A stretch of DNA of 5,122 nt from Desulfobacterales bacterium C00003060 (GTDB taxonomy: Bacteria; Desulfobacterota; Desulfobacteria; Desulfobacterales; C00003060). The notes beneath the pieces are model-generated. The model ran no database searches. It saw only the letters and a program-made list of their open reading frames with translations, and was not told the origin of the DNA. The translations under genes were made by a program, and so were the position numbers. The stretch covers positions 1,001 to 6,122 of the forward strand of contig MAXP01000091.1 in NCBI GenBank assembly GCA_001751085.1, read 5' to 3'. The stretch's first letter is position 1, and the number at the start of each line of letters is the position of its first letter. Shown one piece after another: positions 1 through 5,122 of this stretch.

Positions 1-6
1 CCCTTT

Positions 7-570
7 CTAAAGCGTAAGGAAGTTTTCCAGAATACGCATACCCTCCTGCGTAAGGATGGATTCCGGATGAAACTGTATCCCGTGAACCTGATACTCCCGG
101 TGTCTCAAGCCCATGATCTCGCTGTCATCGGCCTTTGCGGAGATCTCGAGGCAGGATGGAAGGGTTTCACCATCAACAGCCAATGAATGGTAACGTGTGG
201 CAGTAAAAGGATCCGGCACATCACGAAAAACCCCCCGGCTGTCATGGTGAATCTGTGAAACTTTGCCGTGCATGAGCCGGCCGGCACGCACGACCCTGCC
301 GCCAAAAGAAACAGCCACAGCCTGATGCCCCAGGCAGACACCAAGGATAGGGATCTTCCGATAGAAACGCTGGATTATGGGCACAATGATTCCCGCTGAC
401 TGTGGGATGCCGGGCCCCGGCGATATAACGAGCCGTTCCGGTCGCATAGCCTCTATTTCCTCCATGCCGATCTGATCATTGCGTCGCACTTCCACATCGG
501 CGCCCAGCACCCCCAGGTACTGGACGAGATTATACGTAAACGAGTCATAGTTATCGATCATTAGAATCAA
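7..570 (-). CDS. trpG: Anthranilate/aminodeoxychorismate synthase glutamine amidotransferase subunit (TrpG/PabA)
   Basis: Class I glutamine amidotransferase of 187 residues, the usual full length for TrpG/PabA. It hydrolyses glutamine and passes ammonia to the chorismate-using partner (TrpE or PabB) in the cytoplasm, for tryptophan or folate synthesis. Seen in the sequence: the family N-terminus MIDNYDSFTYNLVQY (residues 4-18), the oxyanion-loop PGPG (51-54), the nucleophile Cys79 in GVCLGHQ, HGK (101-103), YHSL (127-130), and the catalytic His168/Glu170 pair in FHPES. The start is TTG at 570-568: GGAGGG lies 8 bases upstream, and MILMIDNYDSF is the usual beginning; the ATG three codons later would sit 17 bases from that site. 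The gene is first on its strand, with no trpE directly upstream. The stop codon is followed by AAAGGG (minus strand, 6-1), possibly the ribosome binding site of a next gene outside the window. TrpG and PabA cannot be told apart by sequence alone; many bacteria use one protein for both. Confidence 0.95.
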   Translation of the reverse strand: MILMIDNYDSFTYNLVQYLGVLGADVEVRRNDQIGMEEIEAMRPERLVISPGPGIPQSAGIIVPIIQRFYRKIPILGVCLGHQAVAVSFGGRVVRAGRLMHGKVSQIHHDSRGVFRDVPDPFTATRYHSLAVDGETLPSCLEISAKADDSEIMGLRHREYQVHGIQFHPESILTQEGMRILENFLTL

Positions 571-578
571 GTTACTAT

Positions 579-584
579 CCCTCC
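579..584 (-). promoter_or_regulatory. Shine-Dalgarno site of trpG that fixes a TTG start
   Basis: The minus strand reads GGAGGG, ending 8 bases before the TTG at 570. This is near-ideal spacing and decides the start in favour of TTG over the ATG at 561. The surrounding minus-strand octamer GTTGGAGG (587-580) is identical to the repeat unit of the inverted repeat at 691-767. Confidence 0.8.
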
Positions 585-690
585 AACTCAGGTCCGCTCA
601 ATTGGAATACTGTGACTATACTTCGCACGGCCACAATCTGCGCTTTTCTAAAGTCTGTTGTCCATAGTCAGTAGGCTGTTGCATTCAGAG

Positions 691-767
691 GTTGGAGGTT
701 AGAGGCAAAGAAAAGACTCATCTCTTTTGCCTGCAACCTCAAGCGAAGCGGTCCTCCAACCTCCAAC
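691..767. repeat. Imperfect inverted repeat (15-bp arms) made of 7-base units
   Basis: The left arm 691-705 (GTTGGAGGTTAGAGG) is complementary to the right arm 753-767 (CCTCCAACCTCCAAC) at 14 of 15 positions; the one mismatch is A701 against C757. Each arm is a short tandem repeat: GAGGTTG/GAGGTTA/GAGG from 688, and CCTCCAA/CCTCCAA/C from 753. A smaller nested pairing joins AGGCAAA (703-709) with TTTGCCT (726-732), sharing bases with the left arm, so the two folds compete. There is no T-tract after either arm, which argues against an intrinsic terminator in either direction. It could be a REP-like element, a remnant of a small mobile repeat, or an mRNA leader structure for trpG. Confidence 0.7.
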
Positions 768-849
768 GGACCGTGGCGACCCAAGATGAACGTATTCAAT
801 GGACGATTGCAAAGCTCCAATTGTGACCGTGCAGAGTATAAGTCAAGTG

Positions 850-1923
850 ATGATAATTCACAAATACGTGACGAAGGAATTACTGAAATGGTTTTGTATT
901 GTGTTGTCCACTGTTGTGGGCATATACCTAACTGTTGATTTTTTTGGGAATATTGACAGCTTTCTGGATGCAAAGCTGGCCGTATCGAGGGCTGTTGTCT
1001 TTTTTGTATTGAAGATTCCTTTCATGGTAGCCCAGGTAACACCAGTGGGGGTTTTGCTATCTGTGCTTATAGTCTTTGGCCTCATGGTCAGGAATAATGA
1101 GATAATAGCCTTGAGAAGTGGTGGGGTGAGCAACTACTATCTGGTCAAGCCTGTCCTTGTTCTGGGCCTGATATTCAGTGCCCTCCTCTTTTTTTTTAGC
1201 GAGGTGTTCGTCCCGATAACCATGGGGAAGGCAAACGAAATAAGGTGCAGTGAAGTCGAGGGAGGATCTGCAGTTTCTTCCAGGGAAAAAAATATTTGGA
1301 TCAAGGGCAATCGTTCTGTTTTCCACATCAAGTACTTCAGGCCCTCGGATAATACGATGTTCGGCATAACACTCCATTATTTTGACAGGAACTTTCGCCT
1401 AATAAGACGGGTTGATGCTCAAAGAGGTGTTTACACGGGAGAAACCTGGCAGCTATTCGACGTAGTTGAGCAGGTTCTGTTGGAGGACGACGGAAGCTAC
1501 GATGTAATATGTCGGCCAGAAAGCCCCGCAAGGCTCGAATTCGTTCCCGAAGATCTGAACACAGTAGTAAAAAAATGTGAGGAAATGACTTATGGAGAGC
1601 TGTCAGAATATATTCGCGAGGTTGAAGAAGAGGGATACGATGCCACAGGTTACAGGGTGGACCTCAGTGCCAAGATAGCTTTTCCTTTTGTGTGTCTTAT
1701 CATGGGCATTGTGGGGATTGGCCTGACCTTTTGGAGAAGAAAAAAAGAAGGGATTGCCGGCAGTATTTTTTACGGTATCGGGATAGCGTTTTCTTATTGG
1801 ACCCTTCACAGTTTTTGTTTGACTTTGGGATATGGCGCGATCTTACCACCGATGATAGCAGCTTGGCTAACCAACCTCATATTTGCATCCCTTGGGACCT
1901 TAATGCTACTCAATGCCCGCTGA
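850..1923 (+). CDS. lptG: LPS export ABC transporter permease, LptG type (YjgP/YjgQ family)
   Basis: Inner-membrane permease subunit of the LptB2FG complex, which extracts LPS from the inner membrane and passes it to LptC/LptA. With the start at 850 it has 357 residues, typical for LptG. Visible layout: TM1 about 12-31, TM2 about 49-79, a cytoplasmic loop RNNEIIALRSGGVS (81-94) that matches the LptB-contacting coupling helix of the family, TM3 about 98-121, a soluble periplasmic part of about 125-255 (the jelly-roll region), then TM4-TM6 about 275-294, 303-325 and 332-354. YLTVDFFGNIDSF after TM1 fits LptG better than LptF. The frame is open back to ATG 799, but the 17 extra residues are unlike the family and MIIHKYVTKELL matches its usual start; no strong ribosome binding site precedes either ATG. 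No lptF is adjacent: upstream is divergent trpG, downstream is lpxK 149 bases away. A run of nine T (1189-1197) encodes part of a Phe stretch in TM3. Confidence 0.9.
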   Translation: MIIHKYVTKELLKWFCIVLSTVVGIYLTVDFFGNIDSFLDAKLAVSRAVVFFVLKIPFMVAQVTPVGVLLSVLIVFGLMVRNNEIIALRSGGVSNYYLVKPVLVLGLIFSALLFFFSEVFVPITMGKANEIRCSEVEGGSAVSSREKNIWIKGNRSVFHIKYFRPSDNTMFGITLHYFDRNFRLIRRVDAQRGVYTGETWQLFDVVEQVLLEDDGSYDVICRPESPARLEFVPEDLNTVVKKCEEMTYGELSEYIREVEEEGYDATGYRVDLSAKIAFPFVCLIMGIVGIGLTFWRRKKEGIAGSIFYGIGIAFSYWTLHSFCLTLGYGAILPPMIAAWLTNLIFASLGTLMLLNAR

Positions 1924-1961
1924 ACATACTGCGGTTTCACTCCCCAATGCCACGAATCACC

Positions 1962-2000
1962 GGACCGCTCGCCAAGCTTGCTGGGCAGGCGGGACGGTTC
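1962..2000 (+). other. Stem-loop 1 in the lptG-lpxK spacer
   Basis: Positions 1962-1973 (GGACCGCTCGCC) pair with 1988-2000 (GGCGGGACGGTTC). This gives 12 base pairs including two G-U wobbles, with A1994 bulged and a 14-base loop. It begins 39 bases after the lptG stop. No T-tract follows, so it is not a standard intrinsic terminator. It may slow 3' exonuclease decay of lptG mRNA or belong to a repeat element. Confidence 0.5.
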
Positions 2001-2003
2001 AGA

Positions 2004-2047
2004 CGTTTGGTGAACCCTGACCTGAACCCGTGAACGGTTACCAAACG
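2004..2047 (+). other. Stem-loop 2 in the lptG-lpxK spacer, 25 bases before the first lpxK ATG
   Basis: CGTTTGGT (2004-2011) pairs perfectly with ACCAAACG (2040-2047). After a bulged G2012 the stem continues with AACC (2013-2016) against GGTT (2036-2039), giving 12 pairs around a 19-base loop. The downstream bases (CGTTATATCTTC) are not a T-tract. A competing hairpin is possible: GGTTCA (1996-2001) with TGAACC at 2011-2016 or 2023-2028. TGAAC recurs at 2011, 2023 and 2031. It lies in the presumed lptG-lpxK transcript. Confidence 0.5.
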
Positions 2048-2072
2048 CGTTATATCTTCACATGGTTGAGGT

Positions 2073-3191
2073 ATGAACTTTTCCGTAATCCGTAATTCCG
2101 TGCAGCGGGTGATGACTCAAGGGGATGTCGGTTATCCCCCTTTTTCATCGCCTTTTGAGTGGGTGCTTTACGCATGTTCCCGGGTGTACCAGCTCGTAGT
2201 GAGATCTAGGATTTATCTGTACAAGAAGCGTGTTCTTAAGCAGAAAAACCTTCCATGCAAGGTGGTGTCGGTTGGCAATATCACGGTCGGGGGTACTGGA
2301 AAGACCCCTATGGTGCACTATGTGGCAAATCTATTAGCAAGCCATGGTATAGATGTGGCCGTTGTTAGCCGTGGGTATGGGGGGTCTTGCCAGCGTTTGG
2401 GAGGAATTGTCTCAGATGGCAAGACCACATTGATGGGAGTGCGGGCATCAGGGGACGAACCGCAACTGCTGGCTTCGAAGCTTAATGGGGTCCCTTTGTG
2501 TGTGGGAAAGGACCGCTATCAGACTGGCCTGCTGGCTATTGGAAGGTTCGGATCATCAGTATTGGTCCTTGACGATGCATTTCAGCACTTGGCTTTGAAA
2601 AGAGATTTGGATCTACTGCTTTTGGATAGCACACGTCCCTTTGGTAACGGCTATTGTATTCCAAGGGGCACACTGCGTGAACCTGTGGAAGAGATAAGAC
2701 GTGCCGGCGCCCTCGTTCTGACTCGATGGACAGCAGACAGGAATTTGGATCGACTGCATCCCATGATCGAGGTCCATGCCCGGGGGCGCCCTGTTTTCCG
2801 GTCGATGCATGTACCTGACGGGCTGTTTGTTGCGGGTCGAAAGGGGTCTTTGAACCTGACCCACCTAAAGGGACGAAGGCTTTTTGCGTTTTCCGGAATT
2901 GCTCAAAACCATAGTTTTTTCGAGACCGTTTGCCGGCTTGAAGGCCATATTGCCGGCTCCGTTGAGTTCCCGGACCATCATCGGTATGCCCATGACGATC
3001 TGAAACTGGTTTGGAAAAGGGCCAGGGGCATGAACGTGGATAACGTCATTACCACTGAAAAGGATTACGTCAATATTCCGGCTGACATTCCATCAACGCC
3101 GGAGCTCTTGGTCTTGGCGATTTCCATCTCGTTTGGTGACGACACACAAGCCTTTGAAGGCTACATTAAGAAATGGGCGTCATCCCCTTAA
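2073..3191 (+). CDS. lpxK: Tetraacyldisaccharide 4'-kinase (lipid A 4'-kinase)
   Basis: LpxK uses ATP to phosphorylate the 4' position of the tetraacyldisaccharide-1-phosphate lipid A precursor on the cytoplasmic face of the inner membrane. Numbered from ATG 2073 (372 residues): N-terminal membrane-associated helix (about 27-45), P-loop GNITVGGTGKTP (68-79), SRGYGG (99-104), GDEP (127-130), Walker-B-like DDAFQH (167-172; the usual Gly is Ala), DSTRPFGNG (185-193), PRGTLREP (197-204), FSGIA (273-277), FPDHHRY (299-305) and TTEKDYV (327-333). All main family motifs are present, so it should be active. The start is uncertain. ATG 2073 has GAGG only 1 base upstream, too close for a good site; ATG 2112 (359 residues) puts the P-loop Lys at residue 64, close to residue 61 as I recall E. 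coli LpxK, but also lacks a good site. Codons 4-10 overlap a CCGTAAT tandem repeat, which suggests former spacer DNA. Probably co-transcribed with lptG. Confidence 0.95.
   Translation: MNFSVIRNSVQRVMTQGDVGYPPFSSPFEWVLYACSRVYQLVVRSRIYLYKKRVLKQKNLPCKVVSVGNITVGGTGKTPMVHYVANLLASHGIDVAVVSRGYGGSCQRLGGIVSDGKTTLMGVRASGDEPQLLASKLNGVPLCVGKDRYQTGLLAIGRFGSSVLVLDDAFQHLALKRDLDLLLLDSTRPFGNGYCIPRGTLREPVEEIRRAGALVLTRWTADRNLDRLHPMIEVHARGRPVFRSMHVPDGLFVAGRKGSLNLTHLKGRRLFAFSGIAQNHSFFETVCRLEGHIAGSVEFPDHHRYAHDDLKLVWKRARGMNVDNVITTEKDYVNIPADIPSTPELLVLAISISFGDDTQAFEGYIKKWASSP
2083..2101. repeat. Short tandem repeat CCGTAAT at the 5' end of lpxK
   Basis: CCGTAAT (2083-2089), CCGTAATT (2090-2097) and CCGT (2098-2101) form a two-and-a-half-copy tandem repeat within the first codons after ATG 2073. 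The 9-mer AATCCGTAA (2087-2095) recurs at 3248-3256 in the spacer after lpxK. This repeat style is otherwise intergenic in the window, which weakly favours a downstream lpxK start at 2112. Confidence 0.55.
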
Positions 3192-3279
3192 TTCGAAAAA
3201 CCCTGTGCAATGAATCCCCACACCGCTTCAAGGCGGCAAATCCGACAAATCCGTAAATCCATACTACCGGGCCGGTTCG
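3192..3279. other. Convergent spacer between lpxK and the glycosyltransferase gene
   Basis: This 88-base spacer separates two converging genes. CCGCT (3223-3227) can pair with GGCGG (3232-3236) around TCAA, and CCGGT (3272-3276) with ACCGG (3282-3286), the latter overlapping the TAA stop of the minus-strand gene. Both are 5-bp stems without a T-tract, so I do not call a terminator for either gene. Confidence 0.4.
3238..3260. repeat. Short tandem repeat AAATCCG after lpxK
   Basis: AAATCCG (3238-3244), AAATCCG (3247-3253) and AAATCC (3255-3260) are spaced by AC and T, giving periods of 9 and 8 bases. It shares AATCCGTAA with the repeat at 2083-2101. Confidence 0.6.
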
Positions 3280-5025
3280 TTACCGGTTTCCCACAAAGGC
3301 AAACGATGGCTTGCCTTTTGATGCCGTGTGGAAGATGTGCGGGATCTCGTCGAATCGGTCCTTCCACGTATGGTAGACATCAGGAGGCAGGATACATCCT
3401 ATTCTGTCCTTGCTTTCGAGCATCTTGAATATCCGTTCCATATTTGTGATCACAGGAATTCGTCGGTCGAGATAGTATGTGATCAAGGGCAGCCGGCGGT
3501 CATCGAGAAACAGAGTATAAAGCTCACGACCGGCCGCCTCTTCTCGAATTTCTTGAAAAAAAAAGGAATATGATTTCCTCTCTTCGAGGTACGGCAAGAG
3601 TAATTTCAGCGTAATCATGAAGGCAATGGCGAAAATAGCTCCGAACCCACACAAAAAGCGCCACTCAAACCACCGCCTTTTGCCGTGAAGGATAAAAGCT
3701 GCGAGCAGGAAAGGAAAAGGTAAGAGCACGATAAAATAGACGATGCTGCCCAGCATAAACCACATCGCGAAAGGAAGCGCTGCCAGTGCCAATCCCACCA
3801 AAAAGATGTTGGCGAGATAAAGAGCTCTTTGCCACGAAGGTGCGGCCCCGGGGTCGCGGAAGAGATCACAAAGGGAATCGCTCATGATCAGCAGCATGAC
3901 AAACAGGATCGGATGCAGGTAATTGCTGGACTTTGACGAGGACAGGGAGAGTACAACCACAATAGAAATGAGGGCTGCCTTGAGAAATAACCTGAAATCC
4001 CCTGGGCCCTTCTTACGAAAAACAGCGAGGAGTGATCCAAAGAAAAGCAATGACCAAGGCGCCGGCAAGCCTAAAAGACGTGGCAGGTAGAAAAACGGCG
4101 AAGCTTCCTTTTCCACGATGTAAGCGTCGTTCAGCGGCCCTAATGGCGGCCGATCCACATCAGAGATGGTCAGGAAGCGCCCCAGTGTGTTATCGACGAA
4201 GACAACTCTTAAATATTCCCATCCTCCCTCGTGGTGGAGCGCGAGAATCCATGGCAACAATATCATGGCGGTAAGGGCCGTCACCATTGCCGTGATTGTT
4301 ATTAGTCTGAAAAACTGCCGTTTAACAAGGAGAAACAACACTATGGGGGGCAAAACAAGCAGATAGGTGAAGAAGTTCTTCGCGTAGAACGATATGGATA
4401 GGGCAAGAGCCAGAAGCAGATCGTACCGGAATGTTCCCTTGTCCGGATCCTTGGCTCTGTGTGTCAAGGTTCCGGCAAAAAGGGTAAAACAAAGAAAAAC
4501 AAAGAAAACCACGAGGATGTCCGCACTGGCCAGGTGCGACATCTGGTAGAGCTGGTATGTGGTCGCGCCAAGAAGCAGCGTCACGCAAGCGACGCCATTT
4601 CCATAGTGATTCCTGCTGGTCCAGTAGACCAGCAAAAGGCAGAGCACTCCAGAGACAGCGGCAGGCAGCCGCATGCCTCCAGCACTTAACCCTCCGCCTG
4701 CTTTGCATGCGATCCATGCGAGCCAGTAATAAAGAGGGGGCTTTTCAAGATAGGGATAGCCGTTAATGCGAGGTGCAGCGAGCGAATCCTGCCCAAACAT
4801 GCTCCACACCACGCCGGAAACCGCGGGCTCAGTCGGAGACCAGATGCTGTGGTCGAACACGCCGACTCCGAAATAAAGTGCGAGAACAAGAAGAGCAATC
4901 GCTATCGAGGTCTTCGCCCCGGACTGTTTTTTGAGCAGACACATCCCTGTTCCAGCGCAATTCCTGAACCGTACGGATATCATAGCCCTAATTCTTCTTG
5001 ATTTTTCATGCTTATGCTGATACAT
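3280..5025 (-). CDS. ArnT-like membrane glycosyltransferase (GT39/GT83, PMT superfamily)
   Basis: Polytopic inner-membrane enzyme of the superfamily that moves a sugar from an isoprenoid-phosphate carrier to a periplasmic acceptor; ArnT, for example, adds aminoarabinose to lipid A. Numbered from ATG 5025 (581 residues): basic N-terminal tail, TM1 about 40-57, first periplasmic loop with SPTEP (63-67) and APRINGYPYLEKPPLYYW (84-101), RLPAAVSG (119-126), ADILVVFF (168-175), VDNTLGRF (277-284), SSKSSNYLHP (363-372), about a dozen membrane helices in all, and a soluble C-terminal part from about 480. The order of motifs matches ArnT-like proteins. The usual first-loop Asp-Glu pair is Thr-Glu (65-66), so activity or chemistry may differ. 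The frame is open to ATG 5067, but a promoter at 5055-5084 would start transcription near 5048; ATG 5025 then has AAGG 6 bases upstream. ATGs at 4983 and 4944 (554 residues) remain possible. It converges on lpxK, so lipid A or LPS is a plausible acceptor, but donor and acceptor cannot be read from the sequence. Confidence 0.85.
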   Translation of the reverse strand: MYQHKHEKSRRIRAMISVRFRNCAGTGMCLLKKQSGAKTSIAIALLVLALYFGVGVFDHSIWSPTEPAVSGVVWSMFGQDSLAAPRINGYPYLEKPPLYYWLAWIACKAGGGLSAGGMRLPAAVSGVLCLLLVYWTSRNHYGNGVACVTLLLGATTYQLYQMSHLASADILVVFFVFLCFTLFAGTLTHRAKDPDKGTFRYDLLLALALSISFYAKNFFTYLLVLPPIVLFLLVKRQFFRLITITAMVTALTAMILLPWILALHHEGGWEYLRVVFVDNTLGRFLTISDVDRPPLGPLNDAYIVEKEASPFFYLPRLLGLPAPWSLLFFGSLLAVFRKKGPGDFRLFLKAALISIVVVLSLSSSKSSNYLHPILFVMLLIMSDSLCDLFRDPGAAPSWQRALYLANIFLVGLALAALPFAMWFMLGSIVYFIVLLPFPFLLAAFILHGKRRWFEWRFLCGFGAIFAIAFMITLKLLLPYLEERKSYSFFFQEIREEAAGRELYTLFLDDRRLPLITYYLDRRIPVITNMERIFKMLESKDRIGCILPPDVYHTWKDRFDEIPHIFHTASKGKPSFAFVGNR

Positions 5026-5031
5026 AAAAGG

Positions 5032-5035
5032 CCTT
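5032..5035 (-). promoter_or_regulatory. Probable ribosome binding site for the glycosyltransferase start at 5025
   Basis: The minus strand reads AAAAGGCCTTTT directly before ATG 5025-5023, placing AAGG 6 bases upstream of the ATG. It is modest in strength, and the surrounding 12-base palindrome could form a small hairpin. Confidence 0.45.
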
Positions 5036-5054
5036 TTGAGAAATAAAATAATAG

Positions 5055-5084
5055 AATATATGGGCATCCTTCACGACAAGTCAA
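5055..5084 (-). promoter_or_regulatory. Candidate sigma-70 promoter for the glycosyltransferase gene
   Basis: The minus strand has TTGACT (5084-5079), an 18-base spacer, then TATATT (5060-5055), followed by AT-rich DNA. Both boxes are close to the -35/-10 consensus (5 of 6 and 5 of 6). Transcription would begin near 5048, giving a leader of about 22 bases to ATG 5025 and excluding ATG 5067. Confidence 0.55.
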
Positions 5085-5122
5085 AAGTAGTTTACACTTT
5101 GTTGATCTTGTATTTTGGCAGT

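Larger units (their letters stand above)
571..849. other. Divergent intergenic region between trpG and lptG
   Basis: This 279-base non-coding stretch separates divergent trpG and lptG and must hold the promoters for both. It contains the trpG ribosome binding site and a heptamer-based inverted repeat at 691-767. TATAGT on the minus strand (620-615) and TATACT on the plus strand (617-622) resemble -10 boxes and overlap face to face, but neither has a recognisable -35 hexamer at 16-18 bases, so I do not call promoters. TATAAG at 837-842, just before lptG, also lacks a -35. The open frame from 799 to 849 is in frame with lptG but is unlike the family N-terminus. I see no trp leader peptide with tandem Trp codons and no T-box-like layout. 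Confidence 0.6.

Noticed and set aside
615..622. Overlapping -10-like boxes TATAGT (minus) and TATACT (plus) as a divergent promoter pair
   Set aside because: Neither has a recognisable -35 hexamer at 16-18 bases nor an extended -10 TG.
616..684. A 22-codon minus-strand frame upstream of trpG as a possible trp leader peptide
   Set aside because: It contains only one Trp codon, has no ribosome binding site (CCTCC-rich sequence precedes it) and no terminator hairpin follows.
799..849. N-terminal extension of lptG from ATG 799
   Set aside because: The extra 17 residues do not resemble the family start, no good ribosome binding site precedes it, and ATG 850 gives a typical LptG N-terminus and length.
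1692..2033. A 113-codon plus-strand frame overlapping the end of lptG
   Set aside because: It runs out of frame through the well-conserved lptG C-terminus and a hairpin-rich spacer, and its protein resembles nothing recognisable.
2062..2076. Five-codon mini-frame (ATG GTT GAG GTA TGA) overlapping the lpxK ATG as ATGA, suggesting translational coupling
   Set aside because: It is too short to judge, has no ribosome binding site, and such overlaps arise easily by chance.
3223..3236. CCGCT-TCAA-GGCGG as an lpxK terminator
   Set aside because: The stem is only 5 bp including one G-U pair, and no T-tract follows.
4322..4717. A 131-codon minus-strand frame within the glycosyltransferase gene
   Set aside because: It is a shadow of the glycosyltransferase frame on the same strand; its Cys/Trp/Arg-rich composition is typical of out-of-frame reading.

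Overview
The window comes from a diderm (Gram-negative) bacterium. Two genes belong to lipid A / LPS biogenesis (an LptG-type transporter subunit and the lipid A 4'-kinase LpxK), and a large ArnT-like membrane glycosyltransferase lies beside them. The style of the proteins and the short tandem repeats in the gene spacers remind me of Desulfobacterota (sulfate-reducing 'deltaproteobacteria'). That is an impression from recalled families, not a database result.

Layout, left to right. (1) trpG/pabA-type glutamine amidotransferase on the minus strand (7-570), starting at TTG behind a strong GGAGGG ribosome binding site. (2) A 279-base divergent spacer (571-849) with a 15-bp inverted repeat built from heptamers; part of it is complementary to the trpG ribosome binding site. 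(3) lptG on the plus strand (850-1923). (4) A 149-base spacer holding two back-to-back stem-loops (1962-2000 and 2004-2047). (5) lpxK on the plus strand (2073-3191, start uncertain). (6) A short convergent spacer with another small tandem repeat and no convincing terminator. (7) A glycosyltransferase of the ArnT/PMT membrane superfamily on the minus strand (3280 to about 5025), preceded by a good sigma-70-like promoter (5055-5084) that argues against the most upstream ATG.

How the genes fit together. LpxK phosphorylates the lipid A precursor at the inner membrane. LptG is one of the two permease halves that extract finished LPS for transport to the outer membrane. The convergent glycosyltransferase belongs to the superfamily that moves sugars from lipid carriers onto lipid A or other periplasmic acceptors, so an LPS role is plausible but unproven. 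trpG is metabolically unrelated: it supplies ammonia for anthranilate (or p-aminobenzoate) synthesis and faces away from the LPS genes.

I found no convincing new multi-gene system. The most unusual signals are in the spacers: similar 7-9 base tandem repeats recur in or next to every spacer, they form hairpins, and one offers a possible RBS-masking switch in front of trpG. The glycosyltransferase also lacks the usual first-loop Asp.
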